Below are positions 51,159-61,267 of a DNA stretch of 64,000 bases, in pieces. The translations under genes and the position numbers were made by a program. The DNA lies in NCBI GenBank assembly GCA_030704615.1, contig CM060731.1, forward strand, positions 63,284,756-63,348,755. Direction: 5' to 3'. Origin of the DNA: Takakia lepidozioides. Its lineage: Eukaryota; Streptophyta; Takakiopsida; Takakiales; Takakiaceae. Below the pieces are notes generated by a model. The model did not search any database. It saw only the letters and a program-made list of their open reading frames with translations, and was not told the DNA's origin. Every line of letters starts with the position of its first letter. The stretch's first letter is position 1.

Positions 51159-51938
51159 CTACCATTTCTGGAATTTGTATTTTACAACATGGGTAACCGC
51201 TGAACAGCAAAATTGGTGTAGACACTGAGCTCCTTGTCGTCCAGGTGAGTGGGGTACCAATTCCACTGGTGCAGCGCTGTCAAGTACTTCCATGCCACAT
51301 GTCCCTTTATAGAAAATGTCATCAATGCCGAATTTCTGTGTTGACAAATGGTTCCAGGCCGCTTGAAACCATGAACGAATTTGAGAATCCTTTTGCATCA
51401 TAACTTTTGGGTCATATAGGTACATATGAGGTGGCACCGAAGGTAATACCCAATGATCTCCACTGGAATAACTTTGAAAGCGTGTTTGCATCTTTTGTTG
51501 CTCAATGTGGTAACGTACCAGAAAACAAGCAGCGTAGTATAAACCCTGCACCCCATGACAATACTTGCTATCTCTTGGTCTTGGTATAAATGAGTCCATG
51601 TACAACCTGGAAAGCAAATCAATTCCCTCAACATGGTACCCTGCTGCTCGTGCCAGTATTGTGGCAAAGTGATGATCTTCAATATGTCGATTGTTCGGAA
51701 GAACTTTAGTCCTAGTTGCCACTGGCAGCCAAATACGCATGATTTGGTAGTAATGTGCGAATGACTGCGGAGGACTAAATTCTTTCCAAGCAAAAATCAA
51801 CATGATGGGAATTTGGTTGAAGGGCATAATCATCAGCCCTACTGTACTCCCTTGCAGCTGGAGTTTTAGGTGGTTAAAAGCGGCATTGCCCCACCTACCT
51901 CCTGTGTGGTGGCTGTGGTGTGGTTGTAGTAACCACAA
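51159..51938 (-). CDS. Unrecognised extra ORF at the 3' end of Gypsy element B, globular part
   Basis: 259-codon ORF between the pol side of the element and the 3' LTR, the position of env-like genes in some plant LTR elements. Sequences such as WKEFSPPQSFAHYYQIMRIW, RHIEDHHFATILARAAGYHV and RPRDSKYCHGVQGLYYAACF suggest a folded domain rich in aromatic residues, with no signal peptide or clear transmembrane segment. I recognise no family. The start is uncertain because it may be the continuation of the coiled-coil codons to the right in another frame. The polypurine tract follows about 350 bp downstream. Confidence 0.5.
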   Translation of the reverse strand: MWLLQPHHSHHTGGRWGNAAFNHLKLQLQGSTVGLMIMPFNQIPIMLIFAWKEFSPPQSFAHYYQIMRIWLPVATRTKVLPNNRHIEDHHFATILARAAGYHVEGIDLLSRLYMDSFIPRPRDSKYCHGVQGLYYAACFLVRYHIEQQKMQTRFQSYSSGDHWVLPSVPPHMYLYDPKVMMQKDSQIRSWFQAAWNHLSTQKFGIDDIFYKGTCGMEVLDSAAPVELVPHSPGRQGAQCLHQFCCSAVTHVVKYKFQKW

Positions 51939-51993
51939 GGTTCAGCTACTGGTACAGTGACTTGTTGTGGTGGTGGTGGTACTTGCTCTTGTA

Positions 51994-52906
51994 TCATTGG
52001 CATCTTCTGCACCTCCTGTGAAGACTGAAAAGCCAAGTTCTGGCTTGTAAATAAGAAGCCATTAGCTGTTCCTGAGGGATATAGACTCTTTGGTCCATGT
52101 TTGAAGTGAGGTCTTCCACTTGAGTCTGGAGTCCGTCTACATCCTCTTTGTACGCTCTATCCTCGCTACTATAGACATTGTCTATAGTAGTTGTGGCAAT
52201 GTTCTGCACCTGCAGCCTGAGCTCATTCATCTCGCTTTGGGTGAGCTTCCGTGGTGCTTTGCCCTCTACTGGCCCTTGTGCTAACCAGACCTGCATAAGG
52301 CTGTTATCCACCAAGTTGCTTGTGGTTCCCCTGAGAGTTTGCTCGCTCTCTTAGCTTGTACCGATTCCAACTACTGTTGTAAGCCTCCATGCGCTTTCGC
52401 CTGAGTTCAACCAATTGCGCATAAGCAGCATGATTATTTGGCTTCCTCCAAGCCTTGTTATTGACTGCGATTTCCATTTTTATTGGGCCATGATGGTTTG
52501 TTGCAACTCCACGATGTGCTTTCTCTTGATCAGCTTCAATCTGCCTGTATTGCTTTGAAAGTATCTTCATTGCGACAGATTGTATTCTTCATATCGACAA
52601 TGAGCTTCATTTGCTCAACATTCTCTTCTTCTGCCTTCGTACATTTTTCCGCTTGCTGTTTATTTCTTTTGTAGATTGGTCAACATAGTTGTAAATGTAG
52701 CACATTGTATCGCCATCCTGTTATGACCCTGTCATGCAACTCCGTATGTGTGCATTCAGTTCTTGCAACTTACTTTCATGATGCCACCTGCATTTGGTAT
52801 AGCTGTTGCTTATGTGGTCTTCTTGCAACTGGTCTTTCTTGCGCGAGGCCTGCCTCAACAATTGTTGCTTGGCCAATTGCAAAGCCATTTCTGTATTTCC
52901 CAAGTC
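51994..52906 (-). pseudogene. Gypsy element B, coiled-coil part of the extra ORF, interrupted
   Basis: Minus-strand segments from the gap edge: EMALQLAKQQLLRQASRKKD (52721-52906), KILSKQYRQIEADQEKAHRG and AYAQLVELRRKRMEAYNSSW (52304-52570), and LTQSEMNELRLQVQNIATTT, DVDGLQTQVEDLTSNMDQ (51994-52314). All are long, charged helices with coiled-coil spacing, broken by stops and frame changes. They lie upstream of the globular ORF, suggesting one protein of coiled coil then globular domain. The 5' end is lost in the assembly gap. Confidence 0.5.
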
Positions 52907-53406
52907 NNNNNNNNNNNNNNNNNNNNNNNNNNNNNNNNNNNNNNNNNNNNNNNNNNNNNNNNNNNNNNNNNNNNNNNNNNNNNNNNNNNNNNNNNNNNNN
53001 NNNNNNNNNNNNNNNNNNNNNNNNNNNNNNNNNNNNNNNNNNNNNNNNNNNNNNNNNNNNNNNNNNNNNNNNNNNNNNNNNNNNNNNNNNNNNNNNNNNN
53101 NNNNNNNNNNNNNNNNNNNNNNNNNNNNNNNNNNNNNNNNNNNNNNNNNNNNNNNNNNNNNNNNNNNNNNNNNNNNNNNNNNNNNNNNNNNNNNNNNNNN
53201 NNNNNNNNNNNNNNNNNNNNNNNNNNNNNNNNNNNNNNNNNNNNNNNNNNNNNNNNNNNNNNNNNNNNNNNNNNNNNNNNNNNNNNNNNNNNNNNNNNNN
53301 NNNNNNNNNNNNNNNNNNNNNNNNNNNNNNNNNNNNNNNNNNNNNNNNNNNNNNNNNNNNNNNNNNNNNNNNNNNNNNNNNNNNNNNNNNNNNNNNNNNN
53401 NNNNNN
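52907..53406. other. Assembly gap (500 N)
   Basis: Exactly 500 unknown bases, probably an arbitrary-length scaffold gap. Long ORFs across it are artefacts. The rest of Gypsy element B (pol, gag, 5' LTR) may lie in it. Confidence 0.95.
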
Positions 53407-53519
53407 ACCTCCACGTGTCCATTTTTAAAAATAATTTCCGTTTCCTCTTCCGTCATCCATTTTCCTGAAGTTATTTATGTGTCCACTTGTCACTGATTCT
53501 AATGGATCGTGTAACTTTA

Positions 53520-53600
53520 GTAGGCTGTGTTGAGCTGTGACAGGCTGTGTCTACTGTGTTACGCTGTGATAGGCTGTGATGCACTGTGGTAAGCTGGGAC
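53520..53600 (+). repeat. Short GGCTGTG-type repeat right of the gap
   Basis: 'aggctgtgttgagctgtgacaggctgtg' and further GCTGTG/GCTGTGA units, similar to the LTR minisatellites. It may be the edge of another LTR, but there is not enough sequence to pair it. From 53600 to 54500 I see no gene; a 83-codon ORF at 53661-53912 has no recognisable features. Confidence 0.45.
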
Positions 53601-54510
53601 AACGTCCGGGGAGAACCGGCACCAGTTACATGCTAGCCGACTGAATTCTAGAATTTCCGAATGAAATATGAAACCTCAGGAAATGGATCCGAGGGAAAAA
53701 ATGGCCGAAGTGGAAATCAACCGGGTGCCCTACTTTTAGGAAGGATATTCGCCTTTCCATTTCATTACAGACAGGAAATCTGCCTTAGTTGGCAAGGCCT
53801 GGACGGATTCCGGCCCTTCTTAATATTACAAAAAATGGAAATGGCCGTCGAAGTCCACCACATGGCAGAAATCCAACGTGCCAGGCGGGTTACATCCAAG
53901 GAGGGCGTTTAGGTTGAAAAAATATTGAACTCAAAGAGGGCGGGCCGCGGGCAAACCCTACTAAGTCTGGACGTTGCTCTCGCAGCCCCAGCCCCACGCC
54001 TGCTTGCACTCGCTGCCTGCTATCACAGCTCACCTGTCCACGCGGGTTTCAATTCTGGCCTCCATGTGGTTTGAAGGCATTGACAGGTCCAACTTCTATA
54101 AAGATACAATGTTCTTCACTTGTTTGAATTGCTTAAAACTGGTTGTGATTATTTATTATTATTATTATTTACTTATTGTTGTGCATTTGACACTTGTGTT
54201 GTCAACCGGTTGATATTTATAAGGGCCGGATTTATAGCTGAACACAAAATAAATCATTAGGAATATTACCGGTTGTAAAGAAATTATCTCGGAAATTGAC
54301 CGGGTATAGTTACCACTAAGGGGCAGCAACCGACTGCCCAACCCACTTAGCCGATTGCTGCTGGGAATGAGCGGCTACTGGCTGGTTCAACTGAAATTAT
54401 TTCCCGGACGCTGGGGGGGGGGGCAAATTAACCCCCTTTCATTTATGGGCCATGAGGCCTACAGGACGATCAACGCCCAGACTACCGTCACGAACAATCC
54501 CACACACCAG

Positions 54511-54580
54511 GCAGGGCAGCGGGTTTGAACCCAGATCCTCCAGGGCGACACGCGTGCACTTACCAGCTGAGCTACAAGCC
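54511..54580 (-). repeat. tRNA-like sequence, probably SINE head or tRNA pseudogene
   Basis: The minus strand reads GGCTTGTAGCTCAGCTGGTA and, further on, GGGTTCAAACCC, matching the A and B boxes of RNA polymerase III promoters at about the spacing in tRNAs. The acceptor ends do not pair well and no anticodon stem forms, so it is not a working tRNA. I could not identify target duplications. Confidence 0.5.
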
Positions 54581-55208
54581 AATGTGCTGATGGATTTTTT
54601 AGTTTTAAGCTAAAAACAGGGACAGAGGCCCTAGCAAATTTTATTTGGTATTATTTGGGGAGAAAAATTAAAACCCCGGTTACACCATAAGGCACACACA
54701 CCGTAGTCATTGAAAGAGCGAACAAGACCCCTCAAAGCTATTTGAAGACCTGATCTGTTCTAGACCGAAGCTATAAGCTCCTAATATGACGTAGGCTAAT
54801 TTGAAGTAACCAAGAGATCGTGGTGTAATTGAAGACTATCCCAAAAGAAGTGATACTATTGCACTTCGCATCGACCTCCTAGAATTAATCTATCTGTAGT
54901 GAAGCCGCAAGGCTTTTGTAGAAGCCTTAAGGTGAGCCTTCCAATTCATGTCACATTTGAACTCGAGGGGATGCGGTGGAGGGTGGAGCATAGAGCTCTC
55001 CAGGAGGGAGGGGGGAGCTCGGTCGAGACACAAAGATCTGGTGATGCACAGTAGCAAATGAGGCCATGATTGCCCCAAGAGGTTCAAAAGGCTTTGTGGA
55101 TTGCTGCTGCTTTTTGCATATTGCGCTTGATGTATGTGCACAGTTTAGCCCAAGCTTTTCTCGATTCAATACCAAGATCTTGAAAGATTCCAGAGAGAAG
55201 AGAAGAGA

Positions 55209-55220
55209 TAGAAGAGGTGT
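55209..55220. repeat. Left target-site duplication of the SINE
   Basis: TAGAAGAGGTGT here is repeated exactly at 55437-55448 on the other side of the SINE. A 12-bp duplication is typical of LINE-driven insertion. Confidence 0.8.
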
Positions 55221-55436
55221 AACAACCAACATGTAGCCCAGTGGTAAGGGCATATACCCTCTTATGAGTGGTTGTGGGTTCAAACCACCGTGTTGGTTGT
55301 TACAAAGGTGTCCACCTTCTTACCGGAAGGCAGTAGCCCTTCTGGGTCAAGTGACACGTGACACCATAAGTTACGCTTGCTTCAACAACGCGTCCACCTT
55401 TTTTTTCTTTTCTTTTTATTTATTTATTTATTTTCT
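55221..55436 (+). mobile_element. tRNA-derived SINE inserted in a LINE remnant
   Basis: 216 bp flanked by perfect 12-bp duplications. The head is tRNA-like: A box TAGCCCAGTGG (55234-55244), B box GGTTCAAACC (55278-55287), D-arm GCCC-AGTGGTAA-GGGC. A body without similarity I know follows, then a T-rich tail (tttttttcttttctttttatttatttattt). The acceptor-like stem is long: AACAACCAACATG pairs with CGTGTTGGTTGTT. RNA polymerase III would transcribe it; it moves with LINE enzymes. Its host sequence is itself a LINE fragment in the opposite orientation. Confidence 0.8.
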
Positions 55437-55599
55437 TAGAAGAGGTGTCTCCTGATAAGGTTTTAGTGCATCTAGCCTTCCATAGAAGCCAAAGTATTGT
55501 GCTACAGAGGGTTTCAAAGACAGAACAGTTGATGGATCTATGTTTGGTGGTTCGATCATACTTGAGAAGAATATTAGTAGAAGACAGAGGTCGTGGATT

Positions 55600-56560
55600 C
55601 CAGTGCCTATAGAAGTCCTTGACTGAAGGCCATATACTGGCTAGGGCATGACAGAAGATGAGACAACGTTCTATGGTCTCTATGATACCCGTAGAACAGC
55701 AAGCGCATAGGAGCGCATCTTGAAATTGTAACCACTGGCTTTAGAACTCGGTTCATGATTTGCCAAATGAATGCAGCCATCTCAAGTGGTTGGTCGCGAT
55801 TTGATCCATACGGAGCTCCAAATGATGGCCCAGTTCTCATCTCTAAAGCCAAGGTGTTCCCATTTGGCCTCCCATTTGTTTTTCAGAGGCCGACTGATAG
55901 AGAGAGTTTTGTAACCTTTTTTTGTAGTATAAGATAAGAATGGCGTGATTGAGAGGGCTGGTTTGATGGACATACAACACAGTGAGTTGGCTGTTGACGA
56001 TAGTAAGGGCCCAAAAGTTGTTTGCCGACAATTTAGGACCGGTAATTTGCAAGTTTAGAATCCAGTGTGGGTTTATGGACTGAACAAGGTCATTATATCC
56101 ATGCGAGGCTCTAGCTTTACCGACCACTTTGGAAACCGAGTCTTGGCTCCTAATACCGTTGTTTTCCCAAGCTTGCGTATTTGGGAGATACCAAGCTTAT
56201 CCCAGGCTGATCACCTTGAGGCTTGGCTGTGTTGGGAGGGAGTAGGATTGTTTGTGTTGAGGAAAAGCTGTTGTCACAGGGTGTAGAGTCTCCCCCAGGC
56301 TTGCCATATGGTATTCCACAAGGAGGAGCCTGCATTTTTTTTTATAACCCTCAGCTATCCATGGGATGGAGGGAAGCCAAGGTATTCGTTTCAAGGGAGA
56401 TGCATGCGAATGGTGTCAACCACAAGGAATTTCCACCATCCTCCCTTTGGTCCCAGGAATCGAGGAATCCATTTCCCTAGAAGTGTCTTGATTTGGATTT
56501 CTGGGTCAAGGATGCCAATTCCTCCAATTTTCTGTGGAAGGCAGATTTGCTTCTAGGCCA
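55600..56560 (-). pseudogene. LINE (L1-type) ORF2 C-terminal remnant, zf-RVT region
   Basis: The minus strand reads LPQKIGGIGILDPEIQIKTL, GKWIPRFLGPKGGWWKFLV, later EMAAFIWQIMNRVLKP and HRTLSHLLSCPSQYM. This is the usual end of plant LINE ORF2 (the part after RT and the RT zinc-binding domain with its W-x-x-L and C/H pattern). Several stops and frame changes occur. Sequence to its left (54890-55208), on the other side of the SINE, is probably also LINE-derived. The RT and endonuclease domains are missing. Confidence 0.65.
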
Positions 56561-56569
56561 CATAGGGTC

Positions 56570-57560
56570 TTAATATGATATACCCTTATCCTTATATTTA
56601 CCCTACATCAAGAAGGGTATATGTGTCGGGTAAAGAACCGGGGCAAGGGGTTCCCCAGTTTAAGCCCCCTATAGAGACGAGGGCGGAGCCTGAGTCTTAG
56701 GGGGCGAAAACTGGTGAAATCCCGCACCCCAGCCCATGACACACCCGCCAGCTTGGCGCTCCGCTGCAACGCACTCTAGGTCCCAACAAGTTAGGACTCA
56801 CCAATATAAGCCCACGCAAAGAACAAGGGAAATATTTGAAGGGTTGTTTATGTTAAAATGAAGGGTATATCTAATCAGGGTATATAAGGTAACATAGCCA
56901 TGTCGGTAGCATTCGACGGCGGCAGCATCCGAGGTGACATTTAGCGTGGAGGTACTTTTAGGGAATCTCACCATCTAGCAAAATCTAGTAGTTTTTTTTT
57001 TTCTGTGCAGAATAAGGGAGGGATTTTTTTGGGACATGAGACCAGTGCCTTACTACCTTTATGTGCTAGGTCTTCTCTCTTTTTGTTGTGGTGTTAGGGA
57101 GTCTTCGGCTCTAAGAAAGCTCCAATCACAGCTAAAAACAAATGTTACATATCTATCATTCCTAAAATACCGTATGACCCGAGAAAACATCTACATATAT
57201 TTTTGGAATCTCGAGCCTCCTTCCTGAATTAAAGCCAAGATATTATGCAATATCTCATCAATTTTCTCTTTTACCATAGATTGTTTTTTTTGCTTTGTAT
57301 TGGAAAACATCACAATCTTAAAAACCATTAAATTGTATATTGAGTTAAATAATTATCCATACCCATACCCTGGGGGTATATTTTGGCATATATATCCTTA
57401 CCCGGGGGTTATATAGAAGTCTGAAAAGTTAATTTACCCATACCAGGAGGGTAAACAAAGTTTTGAGATTTCAATTTATCCACACCTGGAGGGTAAATGA
57501 TTTGACAAAAATATTTACTTATACCCTAAGGGTATATTGAAATCAATATGCCCGCCCTCA
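56570..57560. repeat. Palindrome-rich non-coding block, possible foldback element
   Basis: AT-rich DNA with GGGTATA/TATACCC motifs at both ends: TGATATACCCTT near 56576 and AAGGGTATATTGA near 57529, in opposite sense. At 57361-57535 five short palindromes of the form TACCC(N1-4)GGGTA follow at about 40-bp intervals. In the middle (56640-56830) is a GC-richer insertion-like segment. No coding potential. It may be a MITE or foldback transposon; the ends are not proved. Confidence 0.4.
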
Positions 57561-58551
57561 TTATTCGCACCATTTCGTTAATTAATACAGGTGGCCTTAT
57601 TACATTGGCCCCCTCTTTTAACTCCTGGACCACGCTAATTCCTGGACCACTCTAGAATTAACCGGCCCCAATGAAACTGCTTTTTTAATTTTCTTTTTCT
57701 TTTTTAAAATTTTAAAGGGAAACTGCTTTACATATCATATTGGTATTGACTACTGACCGGTAAAAGTAGATTTTTGGGAACAATAACAATCCAATGGTGC
57801 GAGGTTCCAAAGGGCATCACCAGCCTGCCATACATCATGCCACACCATCACACTAGAAGCCAAACAATACAGTGGACAAGGAGACAAAAGGATTACTATA
57901 AGTTGACTTGGCAAAGAGGCAAGAAAGATGAAGTTCTGTGTGGAGGAAAAGCTGCTTTCCACAGCAAAAGCTTTGTAGCCTACACTGTGGGGTTTTCTGG
58001 GAAAAATGGTTGACAAGAAAGGGAGACGAGACGAGTTGGGTTGTGAGGGTAGAGTATGATAAGACTTGTGTGGTTGTTTTCCTGGTGCATCCCATCGAAG
58101 GATTTTTCTGGGTTCCTTGTGTTCGTTGCCATGTTTGGTGTTGAGATAGTTATTTCGTCTTCCCTGAGGGCAGACAAGAGTGTGCAGGGTTTTCAGGGTT
58201 ATGCATCTCCAGCAGCGTGATTGCACTTTGACAACGTCGAGATAAAGTTGCCTGTCATCTGAGAGCGACTTGAATCTGTGGTCATTTTACTTAATTGTGA
58301 TGGCTACTTGGCTGCTTGCAGTTCTATCCTCTAGTTTCACTTCTGGTTGATCGTATTGGTCCCTGCACATACCAGTGGCGTTGATTGTGGCCGCGAGAAA
58401 CGTGTGGAATGTCAACCATGATGTCAAAAAGTCGTGGGTCACAAGAACAAGCAGACTATGGGCCATGAACACTGCAAAAATCGTAGGCTTGGTGGTGCTG
58501 AAGAGATTAGTCCTGCATTTTTCAAGGAGCAACAGGTAGAGGCTTCTGGAG
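57561..58551. other. Upstream region of the F-box gene
   Basis: No recognised protein. It should contain the promoter and 5' leader of the gene at 58552. ORFs at 57774-58013 (+) and 57750-58226 (-) overlap and have no family features. Confidence 0.4.
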
Positions 58552-59703
58552 ATGTCTCCAACCACCGAAGTTCAGTCCATGGAGGAGAATTTGTGGCAGC
58601 CAATGCCTGAACATGTGATGGAGAAGGTGCTGGCATGCTTGCCTGCCCGCAACCTTATACAAGCCCGGTCTGTGTGTAAGACATGGAATGTCATGATTCC
58701 ATCTCCTGTATTTGCAAAGATATGGGCTGATACGCCTCATGCAAAGGATGTGCATTTCCCTATGTTCATTTCAGTGAGGAGGGATGGACTATCTGCGGCC
58801 TACAGTGTTCTATCTGGAAAGTGGCATGCCATGCCACCACTTCCTTCAGAAATGAATGTTCGCGGATGGATGGTTCCAGTGGCTGGAGATGGAGGGCTCA
58901 TCTGCTTCATGAATCTGAGTGATTCTCTCAACAGAAGATGTAGCTTTTTTGTCTGGAATCCAATGACAAAGAGCTGCAAGAAACTGTCTTGCCCTTGGAC
59001 TCCTTGTTATGAAAAGCTGTCAGCACATATGGTGGTGGATCCCCTTACAAGACACTACAAGATTGTTGTCATTGGATCATATCGTGGTCACATGCTAGGA
59101 AGGAGAGCTGCAGTGTTTGATTCAGCTTTGTATGATTCATCATCAATTGCCTGGATGCCCACTAGTGATCTTCCTCCTGAGTTGGTCGAGCTGACATTTT
59201 GTGGGAGTGCCTTTTGTGATGGGGTCATTTACTGGATTGCTTGTTATGGCGCTGGTTTCAAGGGGTTGGTTGCATATGATTTGGCTGAAGGAACGTGGAA
59301 GGATCCTCGAAAGTTTCCAACTTTCCAGAATTACCTGTTCCTGTCAAGGAAAAACAGAAATGCATTCCACCATATAGTGGCAATCAAAGGTCAAGTGTAT
59401 GTGGTTGAAGTAATTGGTGATCGTCATGGAGGAACTGTTGAGATACACAAGCTCAAATTGACAACAGAGATGTGGGCGCAGGTATCAAAACTGCCATATG
59501 ATTATTCTACAGACGGCGAGATTATCAGCTGCTTTGCACATGATCCGTATGTTTATGTTATGTTCATCAAGAAGGTTTTGGTGTATGATGCATCAGAAGG
59601 CATGTGGCAGGAGCTGCCCAGCTTTCCTCCCAGTAATAACTCCACAGATTATCAAGAAGCCAGGATTTGTTTTGTGCCTAGCTTGCAGGATGCTCCTCTG
59701 TGA
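58552..59703 (+). CDS. F-box / kelch-like (FBA-type) protein
   Basis: 383-aa protein with an F-box at about residues 12-58 (LWQPMPEHVMEKVLACLPAR, then NLIQARSVCKTWNVMIPSPV), which binds SKP1 in SCF ubiquitin ligases. It is followed by kelch/FBA-like blades: FFVWNPMTKSCKKLSCPWTP, HYKIVVIGSYRGHML, GFKGLVAYDLAEGTWKDPRK, VEIHKLKLTTEMWAQVSKLP, VLVYDASEGMWQELPSF. The second part selects a target, unknown here. The frame is intact and intronless. The ATG at 58552 is used; MEENLW at 58579 is an alternative. A frame-broken relative lies at 3471-4565. 3' untranslated sequence probably follows to about 60250. Confidence 0.85.
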   Translation: MSPTTEVQSMEENLWQPMPEHVMEKVLACLPARNLIQARSVCKTWNVMIPSPVFAKIWADTPHAKDVHFPMFISVRRDGLSAAYSVLSGKWHAMPPLPSEMNVRGWMVPVAGDGGLICFMNLSDSLNRRCSFFVWNPMTKSCKKLSCPWTPCYEKLSAHMVVDPLTRHYKIVVIGSYRGHMLGRRAAVFDSALYDSSSIAWMPTSDLPPELVELTFCGSAFCDGVIYWIACYGAGFKGLVAYDLAEGTWKDPRKFPTFQNYLFLSRKNRNAFHHIVAIKGQVYVVEVIGDRHGGTVEIHKLKLTTEMWAQVSKLPYDYSTDGEIISCFAHDPYVYVMFIKKVLVYDASEGMWQELPSFPPSNNSTDYQEARICFVPSLQDAPL

Positions 59704-61267
59704 CAAAGGAGATTTAACCTTCCTCTGGTGGTCAGGAGTTCTCCCCTCCCATGCATTTTTGTACAGGTCTAAAACTCTAACGTGCCATCTCTTGATGCAG
59801 TAGACTGAATGTTTGGTCAGCCTTTTAAACAACTGTGCCACATGAGAGTGTGTGCATGACTAAAACAGTATGTGCTTTTTTTCTTCTGGCATATCATCAA
59901 TTTCGGGGGATTCAGAGGTTTAGCATCAATGTGGTGCAATATGGGCTACTATTTCTTCAAGCTATCAAAACATCTTGCAAGCATTTGCACTTACTTCAAG
60001 AGTGCAGACCAGTCTGGTGCTCTGGTCTGGCAAGGTATTTCAAAGTGTTCTCTGTCAAGGAAACACTCATGCAGGGTATTCATTAGTATAAATATAGTGC
60101 CGAGATTGCACAAGCAAAGGCACTCAGTTCCTTACATCAGGTGTATGAATTATGCAGCCAAACAAAGACAATCCCAGCAAGGCTCAGACCCAAACATGAG
60201 GGTTCATCTTAGAGGACAGGGTCAGAAATTTACTGCACAAAACTGTGGATGACAGGAGCCAGTTGGAGGGCTGTGTACTGAACACTGGCCACTGTACACT
60301 ACTGGAACATTTACTTCACATGAACCCAGGAGGCCAATGCTTTCTAAGATTGGGGGAACAATGACACTGAATATCATATCTCCGGCTGTGCTTCACACTA
60401 TCTTTGTCGGCAGCTAACCCTACCCCCCCCCCCCCCCCCCCCCCCTTTCCTAAAATTGGCTATTTCCTAGAGCTTTCAGCTTGTTTCACATCAGCAGCTC
60501 AAGTAGTTATTGAGAACATGGGAGTACTAGCAGTATCGGCGATCGATCGTTGCATGAAACTAAGCACAATTGTTTACTATACAAGCTCCCCAATCTGGTC
60601 TCAAACTGTAGGCAGTTGTGTTCTGAAATGGGTGGAGTAGGTGGACTCAGTCCCCCAACCTTTGAATTCCAACATGCACAAACCCATGTTCTAGTATGAG
60701 GGAGTCATGCAAATTCAGCCGCATCGATCAGTAAGAGAATCCCCAACTACGATTACAATCACGATGTGAACTTTCCAGTGGCCACCATGGGACTGGATCT
60801 TGGTGGGTTAAGGCTAGCTTTCGACGACATTCCTGCAAGCTAGTCAAGGGCTCTATCTGAAGCAGCACCATGACAAACATACAAACATGTCATAATTTAT
60901 GTTGCTGAACAAAGTTTTGCACATGGCTGCCTCTCTAATGAAGCTCATTATGAATCATGTTCAGTTCCATCTTCAAGCTTTGGAGAAGCTCTACCACCCA
61001 CACCACAATAATGACAGCACTCTGCTTTCCTTCCACTATCACCAGAGCCAGTCAAAATCCCCCATTCACACATTACCTGCTCCGGTCAAGTGCAATTATG
61101 GCCACCTATGCTGCGTAAACCCCACCATCATTTCCTGTGGATATGCCACATGAAATGCCCTCAATAGTACATCATGGTCAATATTCTCAGGAAATGGTAG
61201 ATGAACTGAGTAGCTACACAGATCAATGAATGAAGCCAGACACTCACCTTTCCAGAATAACATCGCT
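59704..61267. other. Intergenic region between the F-box and PPR genes
   Basis: No gene recognised. It contains a poly-C run (60422-60445). The stretch 60487-61080 has similarity to 38660-38820, next to the PPR pseudogene. It includes the 3' ends of two converging transcripts. Confidence 0.45.

Noticed and set aside
52705-53496. Very long ORFs on both strands across the gap
   Set aside because: They consist of undefined codons over 500 N and are artefacts.
54511-54580. Functional tRNA gene
   Set aside because: A and B boxes are present but acceptor and anticodon stems do not form.
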